Origin: Deltaproteobacteria bacterium
GTDB taxonomy: Bacteria > Myxococcota_A > UBA9042
NCBI GenBank assembly: GCA_020632665.1
Contig: JACKFC010000005.1
Location: 124,001 to 188,000, forward strand
Direction of reading: 5' to 3'
Length of the DNA: 64,000 nucleotides
A model generated the notes under the pieces. That model worked only from the letters and a program-made list of their open reading frames with translations, did not search any database and had not been told where the DNA came from. The position numbers and the translations under genes were made by a program. Of this stretch, positions 61,236-64,000 are shown piece after piece. The stretch's first letter is position 1; every line of letters starts with the position of its first letter.

Positions 61236-63116
61236 TCACGACGGAAGTTGCGTCGTTTTCGCCGCCGAGGCGCCCGTTTCCACGCGATGTTCGGGCCGAC
61301 GGCCGAGCAGCTGGCCGAGTCCGATCACGAGCAGTGAACCGAATAGCAGGCCCTGCCACGGCGCGAGGTCGAGGTAGGCGGTGCAGGCGTAGCCAGACCC
61401 TGCAGCGACGACCATGACCAACAACGCGTAGGGGATCTGCGTCCACACGTGCGCGTCGTGCGGCACCCCCGCGGCGGCGGAGCTCATCACGGTCGTATCG
61501 GAGAGCGGCGAGCAATGGTCGCCGAAGATCGCGCCGTCCAGCACCGCGGCCGTGGCTGCCAGCAGCCAGCCGGGATGCTCGGCCCCGAATGGCGCCATCA
61601 GAGGCACCACGACCGGCAGCAGGATGCCCATCGTCGCCCACGACGAGCCGGTGAGGAACGCCACCAGCGCCGCGACTCCGAACGACGCCAGCGGCAGCGC
61701 CGCGCCGCTCGCCTGACCGAGGGTCGCCGCGATCCAACCGGGTGCCCCAGCGTCACTGGTCACCGAGCGCATCGCCATCGCGGCGACCAAGATGACCAGG
61801 ATCGGAGCCATGCCTGCAACACCGGCCCACCAACTGCGCGCGACGGCACGCCAGCCCATACCACCGGCGCGCGCCAGCAGGACCGCCAGCGCGCTGCCGA
61901 GGATGCCGCCCAACGCCAGCGCCTTCAGGCCCACCGCGTCGGCGCCGGCGACGAAGACCTCGACCCAGCCGCCCGCGGCTGCGCGTCCCGCCCACAGGTC
62001 CCAGCCGACGACCACGGCCAGCACCAGCGCGACCGGCAGCACGGCGTCGCGCAGCTTGCCCAGCGGGCGTCCCGTCGCCGCGGTCGCGGGCAGCTCACGC
62101 CGCCGCGCCTTCGCCTCGGCCGCCAGCATCGGCCCGAAGGCGCGCCCAGACCACGCGAAATACAGCGCCGCGACGATCGTGAAGAGGCAATAGAAGCGGT
62201 AGGGCAGCAGGGCGAGGAAGGTTCCGTAGCCCGAGCCCGAGATGCCGGCGAACGCGCCGCCGAAATCCGCGAGCAGGCCGACCTCGAAGCCGACCCAGGT
62301 CGAGACGAGCGCCACCCCCGCGACCGAGGCGCTGGTCGCGTCGACCAAATAGGCGAGCTTCTCTCGGCTCACCCCGGCGCGATCGCACGTTTCGCGCATG
62401 CTGCCGCCGACGACCAAGCTGTTCGCGTAGTCATCGAAGAAGACCAGCAGACCGAGCAGGACTGTCGCCATCCGGGCCCGGCGAGGGCTCGGATGCGCGC
62501 TTCCACCGGCCATGCGCGCCGCCAGCGCCGCGTAGGCGCCCGAATCGATGCCGACGTGCACCATACCCAGCATCGCCACGGTGAAGAGCAGCACGAGCTG
62601 GTTGTCGCCGCCGATCAGGGTGTCCTTGGCGACGGAGGCAAGGGCGATCGCGCCGTCGACCGGCGGGCGACCGACCAGCGTCGCCGCGCAGACCGCCACG
62701 ATCAGTGCGAGGGCCGGGCGGCGCAGCAGGAGCACCAAGACCACGGCCAGGATCGGGCCGAGCAGCGACATCGCGTCGGCGGGGCGCGAGGCGGCCAATT
62801 CCGCACCGTCCTCTGCGAGCAGCCGCAGTTGCCCGCCACTCTCTTCGCAGCGCAGGCCGCCGCGGGCAGGCGCATCGCCGCGCGCCAGGGCGGCCGCGGC
62901 CTCGGGGCAACGCTCGGCACCGTGATCGACCGTGCGCGGCTGCCAGTCTGCACCAGCCTTGGCCTGCAGTGTCGCGATCGGGCCGAGCAGCCCGCGGTCG
63001 GCGACCGTGGCGGGGGATGGGCCGATCGCGTCCAGCCCCGCGATCGCGGCGACGGCGATGGCGCTGCCGAGCAACATCCGCACCGCGAGTGATTCCGGCA
63101 ACGCGACGCGAGCCAT
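61236..63116 (-). CDS. NhaC-family Na+/H+ antiporter-like transporter
   Basis: A 626-residue protein with GGAGG four bases before ATG 63116. One helix is followed by an exported segment of about 70 residues with two Cys (ERCPEAA, LRCEESGG), then about eleven helices. LLVFFDDYANSLVVGGSMRE and AIFGDHCSPLSDTTVMSSAA are the two signature motifs of NhaC-type antiporters, with Asp residues in the transport path. The exported N-terminal insert is unusual for the family. It may exchange Na+ or an organic acid/amine for protons. Confidence 0.85.
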   Translation of the reverse strand: MARVALPESLAVRMLLGSAIAVAAIAGLDAIGPSPATVADRGLLGPIATLQAKAGADWQPRTVDHGAERCPEAAAALARGDAPARGGLRCEESGGQLRLLAEDGAELAASRPADAMSLLGPILAVVLVLLLRRPALALIVAVCAATLVGRPPVDGAIALASVAKDTLIGGDNQLVLLFTVAMLGMVHVGIDSGAYAALAARMAGGSAHPSPRRARMATVLLGLLVFFDDYANSLVVGGSMRETCDRAGVSREKLAYLVDATSASVAGVALVSTWVGFEVGLLADFGGAFAGISGSGYGTFLALLPYRFYCLFTIVAALYFAWSGRAFGPMLAAEAKARRRELPATAATGRPLGKLRDAVLPVALVLAVVVGWDLWAGRAAAGGWVEVFVAGADAVGLKALALGGILGSALAVLLARAGGMGWRAVARSWWAGVAGMAPILVILVAAMAMRSVTSDAGAPGWIAATLGQASGAALPLASFGVAALVAFLTGSSWATMGILLPVVVPLMAPFGAEHPGWLLAATAAVLDGAIFGDHCSPLSDTTVMSSAAAGVPHDAHVWTQIPYALLVMVVAAGSGYACTAYLDLAPWQGLLFGSLLVIGLGQLLGRRPEHRVETGASAAKTTQLPS

Positions 63117-63256
63117 CCTTCCTCCGAGCCCGGGCCGCGGCCCGAGACGTGCAACCCCGCGACGATGCCAGCGAGTCGCCGCCTCGGCTAGCCGTGCATC
63201 CGCTGCGGCGCTAGCCTCCCGCCCGAGCGCCACCGTCGCGCCCGAGAGGAGTGCCG

Positions 63257-63637
63257 ATGTCCACCGCGACCACCCGCGGCGTGCGGGTCGAAGTCCGTTC
63301 CCGCTACGTCCCCGAGCACAGCGATCCGCCACGCCGCTGGGTCTTCGCCTACGAGGTCACGATCCAGAACGAGTCCGAGATCCCGGTCCAGCTCCTCGCC
63401 CGTCATTGGGTGATCGAGGACGGCGAAGGCCAGGTCGAGGAGGTGCGCGGCCCCGGCGTCGTCGGTCAGCAGCCGCGGCTCGAGCCCGGTGAGGGCTTTC
63501 GCTACGTCTCGGCGGCGCCGCTGACCACGCCGGTCGGCGCGATGCACGGCAGCTACCGCATGGTCCCGGACGAAGGTGAACCCTTCGAGGCCGCCATCGC
63601 GCCCTTCACGCTCGCCGACCCGGACTACCTGAACTAG
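63257..63637 (+). CDS. apaG: ApaG domain protein
   Basis: A 126-residue single-domain protein with GAGAGGAG before ATG 63257. The ApaG pattern is clear: VRSRYVPEHSDPPRRWVFAY, VQLLARHWVIEDGEG, VRGPGVVGQQPRLEPGEGF and GSYRMV. It is an Fn3-like beta-sandwich linked to Co/Mg homeostasis in enterobacteria, biochemical role unresolved. It stands alone between the antiporter and a convergent partial gene. Confidence 0.92.
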   Translation: MSTATTRGVRVEVRSRYVPEHSDPPRRWVFAYEVTIQNESEIPVQLLARHWVIEDGEGQVEEVRGPGVVGQQPRLEPGEGFRYVSAAPLTTPVGAMHGSYRMVPDEGEPFEAAIAPFTLADPDYLN

Positions 63638-63641
63638 CGAA

Positions 63642-64000
63642 TTACTTCGGCGCCGGCCGAAAGCTCTTCAGCATGCCGTCGATCTCGGCGTCGAGCGGGT
63701 GCATCTGGGCCCACGGGCCGCCGGCCTCGATCAGCAGGACGCGCTCGCCCTCGACCATCAGCGCGACGGTGAAGAGCCAATCCTCCCCGCCACGGGGGAC
63801 GAGGAAGTCGAGCCGCTTGCCGGCCGTTCCGGCTGCCGATTGGAAGTCGCGCTCCTTCTGCAGCTTGTAGCCCTTGCGCTCGAGGTGGTGGCGGGTCGCC
63901 TCGGCCCAGAACGGCAGCTCGGCGCGCGGCTCGTTCTTCACCTCACGACCGCGCAGGACCACGCCCTCCGGCGTAATCCAGCGGAAGTCGGCGCTCTGCT
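63642..64000 (-). CDS. Uncharacterised protein, 5' end beyond the window
   Basis: The frame is open to the window edge (reading QSADFRWITPEGVVLRGREV at the upstream end), so the GTG at 63962 is probably internal. The visible 118 residues have the order FWAEATRHHLERKGYKL, GKRLDFLVPRGGEDWLFTVA and VLLIEAGGPWAQM. This suggests a small alpha/beta domain like those of short exported proteins near lipoprotein genes. No family was recognised. Confidence 0.6.
   Translation of the reverse strand, partial: QSADFRWITPEGVVLRGREVKNEPRAELPFWAEATRHHLERKGYKLQKERDFQSAAGTAGKRLDFLVPRGGEDWLFTVALMVEGERVLLIEAGGPWAQMHPLDAEIDGMLKSFRPAPK

Overview
This 64 kb window is a GC-rich, densely packed bacterial chromosome segment. 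It is most like a Myxococcota-type (former Deltaproteobacteria) genome. The signs are many large secreted lipoproteins with Thr/Asp/Ala-rich linkers, thrombospondin type-3 calcium-binding repeats, MopE-like Cys/Asp motifs, a eukaryote-type citrate synthase, a Pkn2/PknB-style Ser/Thr kinase and an OmpA-TSP3 outer-membrane protein. I saw no rRNA, tRNA, CRISPR array, transposase or phage gene, so this reads as core chromosome rather than an island. The organism assignment is inference.

Layout. 1-6773 is a minus-strand operon with two paralogous lipoprotein hydrolases around dusA, a propeller lipoprotein and a PrsW-like protease. 6846-11964 (+) carries a DMT transporter, a DUF5522 protein, a TSP3/MopE lipoprotein and glutamyl-Q tRNA(Asp) synthetase. 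11961-13757 is an acyl-CoA dehydrogenase. 13862-19386 is a small surface-polysaccharide locus: a WecA/MraY-type phosphosugar transferase, a GT4 glycosyltransferase, a nucleotidyltransferase-fold protein and an O-antigen-ligase-like membrane protein that unusually starts with a CxxCH cytochrome c domain. 19493-24443 holds gamma-glutamyltransferase (with a duplicated 3' tail), citrate synthase and a secreted propeller-like protein; the last is coupled to a 1514-residue TIG-domain lipoprotein (to 28984). 29209-36652 (+) holds the OmpA-TSP3 protein, then fadI-fadJ beta-oxidation genes, a Zn-ribbon protein and an SLC13-type transporter. 36680-40544 is a two-gene operon (S55-type protease plus secreted propeller/Fn3-like protein). 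40676-43299 is a glutamine amidotransferase coupled to a Ser/Thr kinase. 43321-47095 holds two divergent surface proteins with animal-like folds.

The metabolic centrepiece is 53565 to 47113 (minus). It is an operon with 4-nt overlaps encoding a Ccr-family dehydrogenase, methylsuccinyl-CoA dehydrogenase (Mcd) and ethylmalonyl-CoA mutase (Ecm), followed by EcsC and uracil-DNA glycosylase. These are the signature enzymes of the ethylmalonyl-CoA pathway for acetyl-CoA assimilation. A 15-bp dyad (TGACrCrGTGCGTCA) overlaps the -35 element of this operon. It recurs with one mismatch at the fadIJ promoter and more weakly at the acyl-CoA dehydrogenase promoter, so beta-oxidation and acetyl-CoA assimilation look co-regulated. 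The Ccr-family protein lacks recognisable versions of some residues of the classical CO2 pocket, which makes it a candidate for a divergent carboxylase/reductase.

53783-64000 contains a lipoprotein built of four copies of an unrecognised Cys-containing repeat, a structured intergenic repeat element, a pilin-like protein, the nrdA-nrdB operon with a long leader and a downstream TPR lipoprotein, an NhaC-type antiporter, ApaG and one truncated gene. Several promoters in the window follow TTGnnn-17/18-TAGnnT, sometimes with the TAG of the -10 doubling as the stop codon of the upstream gene.
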